This document shows, piece by piece, positions 36,448 through 45,080 of a stretch of DNA of 64,000 bases. The DNA comes from Streptomyces hoynatensis. GTDB taxonomy: Bacteria; Actinomycetota; Actinomycetes; Streptomycetales; Streptomycetaceae. Every line of letters begins with the position of its first letter. The first letter of the stretch is position 1. The position numbers and the translations under genes are program-made. The notes beneath the pieces are model-generated. The model ran no database searches. It had not been told where the DNA came from and saw only the letters and a list, made by a program, of their open reading frames with translations. The DNA lies in assembly GCF_003626535.1 (NCBI RefSeq), contig NZ_RBAL01000018.1:62001-126000 (forward strand). Direction: 5' to 3'.

Positions 36448-36880
36448 CACCCGGGTGGCGCCGGGCGCCACGGACCTGGAGCCGGCCAGGCGGCGGCTCG
36501 CCGCCGCCCAGGCGGAGCTGCTGACGGCGCTCACCGCGGGCGGGCCGCCGCCCGCGGGCTTCGACCGGGAGCGGCTGCGCATCCAGCGGCAGGCGCTGGC
36601 CGCCAAGCGCGCCTCGGTGCTCGGCAAGGTGGCGCCGGAACTGCCGCGGATCCTGGGCGGCTCCTTCCGGCCCGCCGCCCTGGCCTACGCCCTGGCGCAG
36701 CCGCTCACCGGCGGCTACGGGCAGGACGCGGTCGCGTTCGTGCGGCGGCTGCTGGCCTCGGGGGAGGTGCCGGACGCCGCCACCCGCCGGGAGCTGAAGC
36801 GGTGGCTGCGCGCACGCACCGGCTCCCCCCACCCCTTGCGGGCCGCCTGGCGGCTGCGCCCGTTCCGGCAGGGGAGGTGA
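36440..36880 (+). CDS. Small DUF2063-like partner protein of the MNIO
   Basis: A 146-residue helical protein. The stretch RERLRIQRQALAAKRASVLGKVAPELPRILGG in part, then LAYALAQPLTGGYGQDAVAFVRRLL, recalls the N-terminal DUF2063 domain (RLAIYRNN, FPVVRRLLG, YG-FLRFL pattern) of MbnC/TglI-type partners that present peptides to DUF692 enzymes. The likeness is weak and made by eye. It overlaps DUF692 by 8 bp and is followed 5 bp later by the Cys-tail gene, so the three are one operon. Confidence 0.6.
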   Translation: MADTRVAPGATDLEPARRRLAAAQAELLTALTAGGPPPAGFDRERLRIQRQALAAKRASVLGKVAPELPRILGGSFRPAALAYALAQPLTGGYGQDAVAFVRRLLASGEVPDAATRRELKRWLRARTGSPHPLRAAWRLRPFRQGR

Positions 36881-36885
36881 GCGGC

Positions 36886-37809
36886 ATGGCCGGCACCTTC
36901 GCGCTCGTGCTCTGCCTGATCCTGGCCGCGGCCCTGGCCCACCTGCTCGTCCAGCGCGGCCGGGCGCGGTACTCCGCCGAGCGGGCCGCGCGGCTCGCCA
37001 AGCACACCACGATCACCCGGGCCTACGAGGCGGCGTTCCTGGCGGGCGGCCCCGGCCGGGTCGCCGAGACGGGCCTGTGCGCGCTGCTGGAGAAGGAGCG
37101 CCTGGCCGTCGAGGACCGCCAGGCCCGCCTCCTGCGCGCGGTGGCCGACGACGCGGTGGAGCGCGAGGTGATCGCGCAGTGCGGCACCGGGTGGGCGACC
37201 CCGCTCCGCGACGTCCTGTGGGGAGCCGCCCACGCCGAGGGGGTGCAGGCGATCGGCGACACGCTCGCCGCCCGGGGCCTGCTGACCCGCCCCGAGCGGC
37301 ACGCCGCCCACCGGCGGGCCGCCGCGCTCAGCCTGTCCCTGTCCACGACGGTGCTCGCCGTCTCGGGCCTCGGCTACCTGATGGGCCACGAGGCCCTCGC
37401 CCTGACGTTCTGGCTGGGCGCGGGCACCCTCCTCGCCTCGGCGCTGCTCCGGCCCCGCCGGTCCATGCTGACCGGCTCCGGGCGCGCGGCGCTGGCCGCC
37501 CTCAACCGCCGCGGCGCGCGGGTGCCCTCCGACCTGGTCTGGCAGGTGGCGCTCCGGGGCGTGGACGCGCTGCCCCCGGATCTGCGCCTCCAGTTCGCGG
37601 GCAGCCGCCTCATCGGCTCCGCGGCGGGCCGCGGTTCCTCGGAGGCCGCCTGGGCGGCCTGCGGGGCGAGCGGCAGCAACTGCGGCGGGGGCGGCGGCTG
37701 CGGCAGTGGGGGCGGAGGCGGCTGCGGCGGAAGCGGGGGCTGCGGCGGCGGTGGAGGCGGCGGCTGCGGTGGTGGCGGCGGCTGCGGGGGCGGGGGCTGC
37801 GGCGGCTGA
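36886..37809 (+). CDS. TIGR04222-type membrane protein with Gly/Cys-rich tail
   Basis: A 307-residue protein. Membrane helices are at about residues 4-22, 148-165 and 170-188. A conserved soluble part (about 25-145 and 195-245) matches the TIGR04222 pattern. The C-terminal 50 residues are almost only Gly and Cys, with eight cysteines at 259, 266, 272, 280, 286, 294, 300 and 305, spaced 5-8 apart in glycine. ATG 36886 follows a perfect GGGGAGGTGA. The tail looks like a modification or metal-binding substrate for the DUF692 enzyme encoded upstream; that is an inference from gene order and Cys density. Confidence 0.85.
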   Translation: MAGTFALVLCLILAAALAHLLVQRGRARYSAERAARLAKHTTITRAYEAAFLAGGPGRVAETGLCALLEKERLAVEDRQARLLRAVADDAVEREVIAQCGTGWATPLRDVLWGAAHAEGVQAIGDTLAARGLLTRPERHAAHRRAAALSLSLSTTVLAVSGLGYLMGHEALALTFWLGAGTLLASALLRPRRSMLTGSGRAALAALNRRGARVPSDLVWQVALRGVDALPPDLRLQFAGSRLIGSAAGRGSSEAAWAACGASGSNCGGGGGCGSGGGGGCGGSGGCGGGGGGGCGGGGGCGGGGCGG

Positions 37810-37827
37810 ACCGCGCCACGGAGGACC

Positions 37828-37850
37828 GCCGGGACCCTCCCGGTCCCGGC
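37828..37850. terminator. Bidirectional hairpin between the Cys-tail gene and hemQ
   Basis: A perfect 9-bp stem (GCCGGGACC / GGTCCCGGC) with a CTCCC loop lies 18 bp after the Cys-tail stop. The converging hemQ ends about 105 bp further on. Confidence 0.65.
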
Positions 37851-37956
37851 GCCCTGCCCTCCGCACGGCCGCCGACGGCCAACCTGCGCCGCCCGGCGGC
37901 TCCCGATCGCCCCGGCCGGCCCCCGGCTTCGGCGGGGCTCGCCCGCCCGGCCGGGC

Positions 37957-38676
37957 TCAGGCCAGCCCGGCCACCAGCTCCGCAACCTGCTTGCGCCGGC
38001 CGGTGAAGAAGGGGGTCTCCTCGCGCACGTGCCTGCGGGTCTCCGAGCCGCGCAGGTGGCGCATCAGGTCGACGATCCGGTACAGCTCGTCCGCCTCGAA
38101 GGCCAGCAGCCACTCGTAGTCGCCGAGCGAGAACGAGGCCACGGTGTTGGCCCGCACGTCCGGGTACTCGCGCGCCATCCGCCCGTGCTCGGCGAGCAGC
38201 CGCCGCCGCTCCTCGTCCGGCAGCAGGTACCACTCGTAGGAGCGGACGAAGGGGTAGACGCAGACGTAGTCGCGCGGGGTCTCCTCGGCCAGGAAGGCCG
38301 GGATGTGCGACTTGTTGAACTCGGCCGGCCGGTGCAGGGCCATGTTGGACCACACCGGCTCCAGGGCGCGCCCGAACCTCGTGCGGCGGAAGCGGTTGTA
38401 CGCCTCCTGCAGCGCGTCCGGGCTGCCCGAGTGCCACCAGATCAGCACGTCGGCGTCCGCCCGCAGCCCGGACAGCTCGTAGGTGCCGCGCACCGTGACG
38501 TCCTTGCCGGCCAGCTGCCCGAAGAGCTCCTCGACCTCGTCGGCGTAACCGGTCCTGTCCTCGGGCAGCGCCTCCCGCAGCCGGAACACCGACCACAGCG
38601 TGTACCTGATGACCTCGTTGAGCTCCCTGGCCCGCTTGCCCGCGCCGACCGCGGGGTTCTCGGATGCAGCAGTCAT
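37957..38676 (-). CDS. hemQ: Coproheme decarboxylase (chlorite-dismutase-like)
   Basis: A 239-residue HemQ/ChdC that oxidatively decarboxylates coproheme III to heme b, the last step of the Gram-positive coproporphyrin pathway. The catalytic-Tyr region YPFVRSYEWYLLPDEERR, SFSLGDYEWLLAFEAD, and RHVREETPFFTGRR are present. It starts 4 bp after the oxidase gene (38681), so hemE-cgoX-hemQ is one operon. Confidence 0.95.
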   Translation of the reverse strand: MTAASENPAVGAGKRARELNEVIRYTLWSVFRLREALPEDRTGYADEVEELFGQLAGKDVTVRGTYELSGLRADADVLIWWHSGSPDALQEAYNRFRRTRFGRALEPVWSNMALHRPAEFNKSHIPAFLAEETPRDYVCVYPFVRSYEWYLLPDEERRRLLAEHGRMAREYPDVRANTVASFSLGDYEWLLAFEADELYRIVDLMRHLRGSETRRHVREETPFFTGRRKQVAELVAGLA

Positions 38677-38680
38677 GGGG

Positions 38681-40084
38681 CTATTCTCCCGCCTCCTCGC
38701 GGCGGCCGGTGGGCAGGGTGCGCAGCAGCTCGCTCGCGGCCTGCCGCGCCCCGGCCACGCAGGCGGGGATGCCCACCCCGTCGTAGGAGGCGCCGCACAG
38801 CCGCAGGCCGGGCAGCCCGGAGAGGAAGCTGCGCACCCGCGCCACGCGGGCCGCGTGCCCGACCGGGTACTGCGGCAGGCCGTTGACCCAGCGGGTGACC
38901 AGGGCGTCCACCGGCTTCGCCGTGAGGCCGGCGGCCTCGCCCAGGTCGTCGAGGGCGGCCCGCACCAGTTCGGCGTCCTCCCAGCCCAGCGGCCCCTCGT
39001 CGCCGTAGCGCCCGACCGAGGTGCGCAGCAGGAACAGCTCGGGGTCGGCCCCCGCGGCCCAGTCCCACTTCCCGCTGGTGAACGTGGCCGCCTTGATCAC
39101 CTTCCCGTCCACCGCGGGCACCAGGAAGCCGCTGCCGCGCGGCAGCCGGGCCAGCTCCGCGCGCCGGAACGCCAGGGTGACGATCGCCATCGAGGCGTAC
39201 TCGATCGCCGCCAGCTCCCCGGCCGCCGCGGGCGCCTCGGCGGCCAGCAGCCGGGCCGCGGCGGCGGCCGGAACGGCCAGGACGACGCCGTCCGCGACCA
39301 GGGAACGGCCGTCGTCGAGGGCCGCCGCCCAGCCGCGGGCCGTGCGCCGCAGCCCGGTGACCGAGACTCCGGTCTCCAGCGCGGCCCCCTTGGCGCGGCA
39401 GTCCCTGGCGACGGCCTCGGCGAGCGTGCCGACGCCCCCCTCGATGCCGTTGAACACCGGCTCCCCCGGCGGCCGCTGGGGCGCGGCCCGCTGCAGGGAA
39501 CGGACGGCCGCCAGCAGCGAGTCGTGCTCGTGAGCGGCCTCGAACAGCTTGGGCACCGCGGAACGCATGGAGATCCGGTAGGCGTCGCCCGCGTAGACGC
39601 CGCCGAGCAGCGGCTCCACCAGCCGGTCCACCACCTCGTGGCCCATCCGGTCGGCGACCAGCCGCCCGATGGCCACGTCCTCGCCGAGCTGCAGCGGCGG
39701 CAGCTCGGTGTCGCGGGCGATCTGGGCCAGCCCGGCGTCGGACAGCACGCCCGTCAGCGCGGCGGCGGTGGCCGGGACGCCCATCACCTGCCCCTGCGGC
39801 ATCGGCCGCAGCGCGCCCCTGGTCCAGATCGCGGCGCTGGTCACCGCGGGGGGCCGCAGCGCCTCGCCCAGGCCGACCGCTCTGGCCAGTTCGACGGCCT
39901 CGGGGCGTCTGGCGAGGATCGACTCCGCGCCGAGGTCCACCTGCACGCCGGCGACCCGGCCGGTACGAAGCTTGCCACCGAGCCGGTCCGAGGCCTCCAG
40001 CAGGGTGACGCGGAGCCCGGCGGCCAGCAACTGGTGAGCGGCGGCGAGGCCGGTGATCCCGCCGCCGACGACGATCGCATGCAT
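38681..40084 (-). CDS. hemY: Coproporphyrinogen III oxidase, HemY type
   Basis: A 467-residue FAD enzyme (HemY, also CgoX or HemG in older names). The N-terminus has the dinucleotide motif VVGGGITGLAAAHQL and the end of the FAD fold is LPGLRLCGASYDGVGIPACV. In this pathway it oxidises coproporphyrinogen to coproporphyrin III. ATG 40084 (MHAIVVGGG) is chosen; an earlier frame extension is not conserved. It is 144 bp downstream of hemE. Confidence 0.93.
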   Translation of the reverse strand: MHAIVVGGGITGLAAAHQLLAAGLRVTLLEASDRLGGKLRTGRVAGVQVDLGAESILARRPEAVELARAVGLGEALRPPAVTSAAIWTRGALRPMPQGQVMGVPATAAALTGVLSDAGLAQIARDTELPPLQLGEDVAIGRLVADRMGHEVVDRLVEPLLGGVYAGDAYRISMRSAVPKLFEAAHEHDSLLAAVRSLQRAAPQRPPGEPVFNGIEGGVGTLAEAVARDCRAKGAALETGVSVTGLRRTARGWAAALDDGRSLVADGVVLAVPAAAAARLLAAEAPAAAGELAAIEYASMAIVTLAFRRAELARLPRGSGFLVPAVDGKVIKAATFTSGKWDWAAGADPELFLLRTSVGRYGDEGPLGWEDAELVRAALDDLGEAAGLTAKPVDALVTRWVNGLPQYPVGHAARVARVRSFLSGLPGLRLCGASYDGVGIPACVAGARQAASELLRTLPTGRREEAGE

Positions 40085-40228
40085 GTCTCCACTTTCCCAG
40101 ACCGGCCGCGGCGCCCGGCGCGGGACCTCGGGAGCCAGGGCGCCGGGCGCACACCACCGGCGCCCGTGCCCAACCGCCGCGCGGGCCAACGGCTTCCGCC
40201 GCGCCGGCGCGGGGTCCTGGCGGCCGGC

Positions 40229-41296
40229 TCAGCGCGCGGTCTGCTCGTGCACGTAGGACACCAGCCGGGTCAGCGCGTCCGGATCGGTGTCGGGCAGCAC
40301 GCCGTGGCCGAGGTTGAAGACGTGCCCCGGCAGCGAGGCCGCGGCGTCGAGGACCCGCCTGGCCTGCGCCTCGACCGCGGTCCGCGGCGCGAAGAGCACC
40401 GCGGGATCGAGGTTGCCCTGCAGCGCCTTGCCCGGGCCCACCCGCCGCGCCGCCTCGTCCAGCGGTACCCGCCAGTCGACGCCGACCACGTCGGCCCCGG
40501 CCTCGCCGAGCAGCCCGAGCAACTCCCCGGTGCCGACGCCGAAGTGGATGCGGGGCACGCCGGTGCCGGCCACGGCGGCGAAGACCTTGGCGGAGGCGGG
40601 CAGCACCGAGGCCCGGTAGTCCGCCGGGGACAGCGCCCCCACCCAGGAGTCGAAGAGCTGCACCGCCGCCGCCCCCGCCTCGATCTGGACGGTGAGGAAG
40701 GTGGCCGCGATCGTGGCCAGCCGGTCGAGGAGGTCGGCCCACAGCTCGGGGTCGCCGTACATGAGGGCCTTGGTGTGCTCGTGGTTGCGCGAGGGCCCGC
40801 CCTCCACGAGGTAGCTCGCCAGGGTGAAAGGCGCGCCGGCGAAGCCGATCAGCGGGGTGGCCCCGAGTTCGGCCGTGGTAAGCCCGACCGCCTCGGTGAC
40901 GAACCGCACGTCGTCGGGTTCGAGGGGCCGCAGCTGCGCCAGGTCGGCCCTGGAGCGGATGGGCCTGGCGATGACCGGGCCGACGCCCGGCTTGATGTCG
41001 AGGTCGACGCCGATGGCCTTGAGCGGGACGACGATGTCGCTGTACAGGACGGCGGCGTCCACGTCGTGGCGGCGCACGGGCTGGAGGGTGATCTCGGCGA
41101 CGAGTTCCGGGCGCCGCAGGGCGTCGAGCATCGCGATGCCCTCGCGGGCCTTGCGGTATTCCGGCAGCGAGCGCCCCGCCTGCCGCATGAACCACACCGG
41201 CGTGTGCGGCACGGGCTCGCGCCTGCAGGCCCTGAGGAACGGCGAGCCGGCCGTCGCGTCGGCTCCTGGGTCGGGGATGGAGTCCTTCGGAGTCAC
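40229..41296 (-). CDS. hemE: Uroporphyrinogen decarboxylase
   Basis: A 355-residue enzyme that converts uroporphyrinogen III to coproporphyrinogen III. It has the signature FMRQAGRSLPEYRK, catalytic Asp in LYSDIVVP, IGFAGAPFTLASYL, FDSWVGAL and VFNLGHGVLPDTDP. GTG 41296 (VTPKDS) is chosen. It diverges from the DUF3000 gene with 92 bp between the starts. Confidence 0.96.
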   Translation of the reverse strand: MTPKDSIPDPGADATAGSPFLRACRREPVPHTPVWFMRQAGRSLPEYRKAREGIAMLDALRRPELVAEITLQPVRRHDVDAAVLYSDIVVPLKAIGVDLDIKPGVGPVIARPIRSRADLAQLRPLEPDDVRFVTEAVGLTTAELGATPLIGFAGAPFTLASYLVEGGPSRNHEHTKALMYGDPELWADLLDRLATIAATFLTVQIEAGAAAVQLFDSWVGALSPADYRASVLPASAKVFAAVAGTGVPRIHFGVGTGELLGLLGEAGADVVGVDWRVPLDEAARRVGPGKALQGNLDPAVLFAPRTAVEAQARRVLDAAASLPGHVFNLGHGVLPDTDPDALTRLVSYVHEQTAR

Positions 41297-41374
41297 GCCG
41301 AGAAGTCTCCCACGCACGGGCATTCGGCCCCCGCGCCCGGGTGTGGCGCATCGCCGCCCGGCCGCGCCTGCGCC

Positions 41375-41380
41375 TAGGGT
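41375..41380 (+). promoter_or_regulatory. -10 element of the DUF3000 gene, probably leaderless
   Basis: TAGGGT matches the Streptomyces -10 and ends 8 bp before ATG 41389, so the transcript may start at or next to the start codon. No ribosome-binding site precedes the ATG. Confidence 0.5.
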
Positions 41381-41388
41381 TACCGGCC

Positions 41389-42054
41389 ATGGCAGCGTCT
41401 TCGACCCACCAGGCCGACGACCGGGCACCGCGCGCGGCCCGGGAGCCGGCGGCCCCCGCGGGGCCCGGCGGCTCCGGCCCGCGGATGCCGCCCGCCTTCC
41501 TGCAGGCGGTGGCCGCCCTGGAGGGGGTGGAGCCGCGCCGGGAGGTGCGGCTGGCGCCGTTGCCGCCGCCGCGCCGCCTCGCGCCGTACGCGCACGCGCT
41601 GTCCGCCTCGGTCCGCGCCGGGGAGGAGGAGCTGGCGGACGGCCGGTTCGTCCTGCTGCACGAGCCGGCGGGCGAGGAGTCCTGGCAGGGCGTCTTCCGG
41701 GTGGTGACCCTCGCCAGGGCGGATCTCGAACCGGAGCTGGCCACCGACCCGCTGCTGCCCGAGGTCGCCTGGTCCTGGCTCACCGAGGCGCTCGACGCGC
41801 ACGGCCTGGCCCGCCGGGCCGCGGGCGGGACGGTGACCAGGGCGGGTTCGCACTTCTTCGGCGGGCTCGCCGACCGGCCCGCCCGCGCCGAGCTCGAACT
41901 GCGCGCCTCGTGGACCCCGCTGGAGGCCGCCGGGGCCGGGGGCCACCTGCTGGCCTGGTGCGAACTGCTCGCGCAGTGCGCCGGACTGCCCCCGGAGACC
42001 GGCGGCCCCGCGGTCACCGCCCTGCCGCGGCGCCGCGGCCCGCAGCCCGGCTGA
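41389..42054 (+). CDS. DUF3000 family protein
   Basis: A 221-residue conserved actinobacterial protein of unknown function, regularly found next to hemE. Conserved parts are PPAFLQAVAALEGVEPRREVRL in part, LAPYAHALSA, RFVLLHEPAGEESWQGVFRVVTL in part, and AGSHFFGGLADRPARAELELRASWTP in part. There is no signal peptide or membrane helix. The start is ATG 41389, consistent with a leaderless transcript. Confidence 0.88.
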   Translation: MAASSTHQADDRAPRAAREPAAPAGPGGSGPRMPPAFLQAVAALEGVEPRREVRLAPLPPPRRLAPYAHALSASVRAGEEELADGRFVLLHEPAGEESWQGVFRVVTLARADLEPELATDPLLPEVAWSWLTEALDAHGLARRAAGGTVTRAGSHFFGGLADRPARAELELRASWTPLEAAGAGGHLLAWCELLAQCAGLPPETGGPAVTALPRRRGPQPG

Positions 42055-42205
42055 GCCGCGGCCCGCGGCTTCGCCGTTTAGATGCGCTTAACGCCGCTCG
42101 GGCAACTTCACTCCCCGTCCAGGCCGTCGGCGCGGGGCCCGCACTCGCCTCGTCCCGCGTGCGGGCCCGGGACGGCCGAACCGGGATCGACGAGGGAGTT
42201 GGACG

Positions 42206-43840
42206 ATGCGGGACCACACCAGACGCTCCGTGCTGCGCACCGCGGCCGTGGCCGGGGCCGGGATACCGGCCGCCCAGCTGGCGGGCGCGGCCGGGGCGGG
42301 AGCCGCGAGCGCGCCGGGGCGCCACGCCGAGGCCGGATCCTGGCCGCCGCCGCTCGGCCCGGCCGCGGTCGGGCCGCAGGACGCGCGGTACTACGGCCTG
42401 GTGCGCCGCGGCATCAACGCGCGCCACCAGGGCTCGCCCGACGAGGTGCGCGTCGTCGGCAGCACCGGGCAGGTGGCGGACGCCGTCCGGGAGGCGGTGC
42501 GCCGCGGGATGCGGGTCTCCGTGCGCAGCGGGGGCCACTGTTTCGAGGACTTCGTCGACAACCCCGAGGTCCGGATGATCATCGACATGTCGGGGATGAC
42601 GAACGTCTACTACGACGAGGAGCGCCGCGCCTTCGCGGTGGAGACCGGGGCCACCCTCTCGGAGGTGTACCGCAGGCTCTACCTGGGCTGGGGCGTCACC
42701 ATCCCGGGCGGCTGGTGCCCCACGGTGGGCGCGGGCGGCCACGTGCAGGGCGGCGGCTTCGGCACGCTCAGCAGGCTGCACGGCCTCACCGTGGACCACC
42801 TGTACGGCGTCGAGGTGGTCGTGGTGGACGGCCGCGGGCGGGTCCGCACCCTCGTGGCCACCCGGGAGGAGGACGACAGGAACCGGGACCTGTGGTGGGC
42901 GCACACCGGCGGCGGCGGGGGCAACTTCGGCGTGGTGACGCGCTACTGGTTCCGCTCGCCTGGCGCCAGGGGCGGCGACCCGGCGCGCCTGCTGCCGAGG
43001 CCGCCGCGCTCGGTGCTCACCTTCAAGGCCGCCTGGTCCTGGGACGACCTCGACGAGGCGGCGTTCACCCGGCTGGTGAAAAACCACGGCGCCTGGGTCG
43101 AGGACCACAGCGACTCCGGCTCCGAGTACGCCGCGCTGCACGCCAACCTGATCCTGCTGCCCACGCTGATGGGCGCCCCGTACCTGATCGGCCAGGTCTC
43201 CGCGGAGTCGGGGGCCGAGCGGATCATGCGCGACCACCTGGACGCGATCAGCGCGGGCACCGCCGCCTACGAGGTCACCGAGCAGAAGAACGACCTGCCC
43301 TGGCTCACCGCGGCGCAGATCGGCAGCGGCGAGGGCACCGGCCGGATGTTCGGCAAGATGAAGTCGGCCTACGCGAAGAAGACCATCGGCGCGGAGCAGA
43401 TCGCCACCGCCTACCGTCACCTGGCCAACCAGGACCCGGCGGAGATCTCGGGCGCGATCTCGCTGGCCACCTACGGCGGCCGGGTGGGCGACGTGGCCCC
43501 CGACGCGACGGCGTACTCCCACCGCGAGTCCCGGTTCAAGATCGAGTACGTGACGATCTGGGGCGACGCGGCCCAGACGCCGGTGTTCGAGGCGGGGATC
43601 AGGAACTTCTACCGGGCGATGTACGCCGACACCGGCGGCGTGCCGGTGCCGGGCGAGGTCAACGACGGGGCGTACATCAACTACCCGGACGTGGACATGA
43701 AGGACCCGGAGTGGAACACCTCGGGGGTGCCGTGGCACTACCTCTACTACAAGGACAACTACGCCCGGCTCCAGCGGGTGAAGGCCCAGTACGACCCGGA
43801 GAACTTCTTCCGGCACGGCCTGTCCGTCGAGCCGGCCTGA
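42206..43840 (+). CDS. Tat-exported bicovalent FAD oxidase (BBE family)
   Basis: A 544-residue berberine-bridge-type oxidase, probably oxidising a sugar or aromatic alcohol outside the cell. A twin-arginine signal (HTRRSVLRTAAVAGAG) opens it. The FAD domain carries both covalent anchors: His in VRSGGHCFED and Cys in GGWCPTVGAGGHVQGGGFG. The C-terminal BBE motif is YARLQRVKAQYDPENFFRHG. It is followed by a gene-free 475-bp stretch. The substrate is unknown. Confidence 0.9.
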   Translation: MRDHTRRSVLRTAAVAGAGIPAAQLAGAAGAGAASAPGRHAEAGSWPPPLGPAAVGPQDARYYGLVRRGINARHQGSPDEVRVVGSTGQVADAVREAVRRGMRVSVRSGGHCFEDFVDNPEVRMIIDMSGMTNVYYDEERRAFAVETGATLSEVYRRLYLGWGVTIPGGWCPTVGAGGHVQGGGFGTLSRLHGLTVDHLYGVEVVVVDGRGRVRTLVATREEDDRNRDLWWAHTGGGGGNFGVVTRYWFRSPGARGGDPARLLPRPPRSVLTFKAAWSWDDLDEAAFTRLVKNHGAWVEDHSDSGSEYAALHANLILLPTLMGAPYLIGQVSAESGAERIMRDHLDAISAGTAAYEVTEQKNDLPWLTAAQIGSGEGTGRMFGKMKSAYAKKTIGAEQIATAYRHLANQDPAEISGAISLATYGGRVGDVAPDATAYSHRESRFKIEYVTIWGDAAQTPVFEAGIRNFYRAMYADTGGVPVPGEVNDGAYINYPDVDMKDPEWNTSGVPWHYLYYKDNYARLQRVKAQYDPENFFRHGLSVEPA

Positions 43841-44315
43841 GGCGCGCCGGGGCGGCGGCCCGGCCGGGAAACCCCGGAAAGGCCGCAACGGCGGGCACCA
43901 CGGGAAAGACGGGAAGGGCGGTAAAGGCACGACGCAGGGAGTGAGAGGAATGACAGGAATGGCGGGAATGGCAGGGATCGGGGGCTCGACGGGAACGGCG
44001 GGAACGGCGGAGAAAGGGGCGCGGCGGGGCGAACGGCCGAGGCCGGCGGACCGGGATCGGCACCGGCGCCGGAAATGGGCGGGGAGCGGACGAGGGAAGG
44101 GACGGAAAGGACACGCGGGGGCGGGAAAGCTCCCTCAAAAGTGCAAGGTCCCGGGTTCTGGGCCGGGATGACGAATCACCGGTTCGTGATCATTCTCTAA
44201 AGCCACCGGGGCATCCTGCCGAAGGACTCAGTGACCCTTGCACCCGGATCGCCCCGACTCCTCCCGATGAGTCGGATTCCGGTCCACCCCCACCCCACCC
44301 CTTCCGGGAGGCCCG
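43841..44315. other. Gene-free stretch with GGAANGGCG repeats and the whiI promoter region
   Basis: The first 250 bp are purine-rich, with GGGAA/GGCGG words repeated (about 43870-44010) and no protein sense. The last 150 bp form the whiI upstream region: an inverted repeat ACGAA-TCACCGG-TTCGT at 44171-44187, a possible -10 TCTAAA at 44195-44200, and CAGTGACC near 44229, which loosely resembles half of a BldD site. Confidence 0.5.
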
Positions 44316-44981
44316 GTGTCTGTTCTTCTCGAGCACCCCACAAGCCTGGTCGCCTACCGCCCCAACAAGCCGACCGCCATGGTCGTCGTGGCCGACCCTC
44401 GCGTCCGCTCCACCGTGACCCGCCATCTGTGGGCCCTCGGCGTGCGGGACGTGATCGAGGCGTCGTCCATCGCGGAGGCCCGTCCCCGTGTCGCCAACCC
44501 CCGAGACATCTGCGTCGCCGACGTCCACCTTCCCGACGGCTCCGGACTCACCCTGCTCTCCGAGACCAGGGCCGCCGGGTGGCCCAACGGCCTCGCCCTC
44601 TCCGCCGCGGACGACATCGGCGCGGTGCGCAACGCCCTGGCCGGCGGCGTCAAGGGCTACGTCGTCACCGGCACGCGCAACGCCCTCGGCCCCGTCACCC
44701 GGCACGGCGCCGCCCACCTCGGCGCGGCCGCGGCCAGGGGCATGCACCGCCGCCAGCCGGGCGTGCCGGCCCACCAGGGGGGGTACCGGGAGCTCTCGGG
44801 CCGCGAGGTCGAGGTGCTCAGGCTGGTGGCCGAGGGCCAGTCGAACAAGGCGATCGGGGTCTCCATGGGCCTCTCGGCGCTGACCGTCAAGAGCCACCTG
44901 GCCCGCATCGCCCGCAAGCTGGGCACCGGGGACCGCGCGGGCATGGTCGCCGTCGCACTCCGCACCGGAATCATCCACTGA
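44316..44981 (+). CDS. whiI: Sporulation response regulator WhiI
   Basis: A 221-residue orphan response regulator that in S. coelicolor (SCO6029) is needed for maturation of aerial hyphae into spores. The receiver (about 20-135) keeps the phosphoacceptor-like Asp in ICVADVHLPDGSG and the Lys in VKGYVV, but the acidic pocket is reduced to one Asp (VVADPRVR), as noted for WhiI. A variable linker (about 128-155) precedes the LuxR HTH (about 158-220): LSGREVEVLRLVAEGQSNKAIGVSMGL in part. Gene order (DUF3000, whiI, rnd) supports the assignment. Confidence 0.93.
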   Translation: MSVLLEHPTSLVAYRPNKPTAMVVVADPRVRSTVTRHLWALGVRDVIEASSIAEARPRVANPRDICVADVHLPDGSGLTLLSETRAAGWPNGLALSAADDIGAVRNALAGGVKGYVVTGTRNALGPVTRHGAAHLGAAAARGMHRRQPGVPAHQGGYRELSGREVEVLRLVAEGQSNKAIGVSMGLSALTVKSHLARIARKLGTGDRAGMVAVALRTGIIH

Positions 44982-45046
44982 TCCGTCACTCCCGGCACCG
45001 GGCGCGCACCTTTGCGGCCGACAGGTGCCGGGAGCACGGAGAGACG

Positions 45047-45074
45047 TTGTGCACCGTACGCACAGAGTTAGTCT
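45047..45074 (+). promoter_or_regulatory. Promoter of the RNase D-like gene, leaderless
   Basis: -35 TTGTGC (45047-45052) and -10 TAGTCT (45069-45074) are separated by 16 bp. The -10 ends 6 bp before GTG 45081, so the start site should fall on the start codon. No ribosome-binding site is seen. Confidence 0.65.
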
Positions 45075-45080
45075 TAACTG

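Noticed and set aside
38673..42017. Open frame of over 1100 codons across the heme genes
   Set aside because: It is the shifted frame of hemE, hemY and flanks. The real proteins with family motifs occupy other frames.
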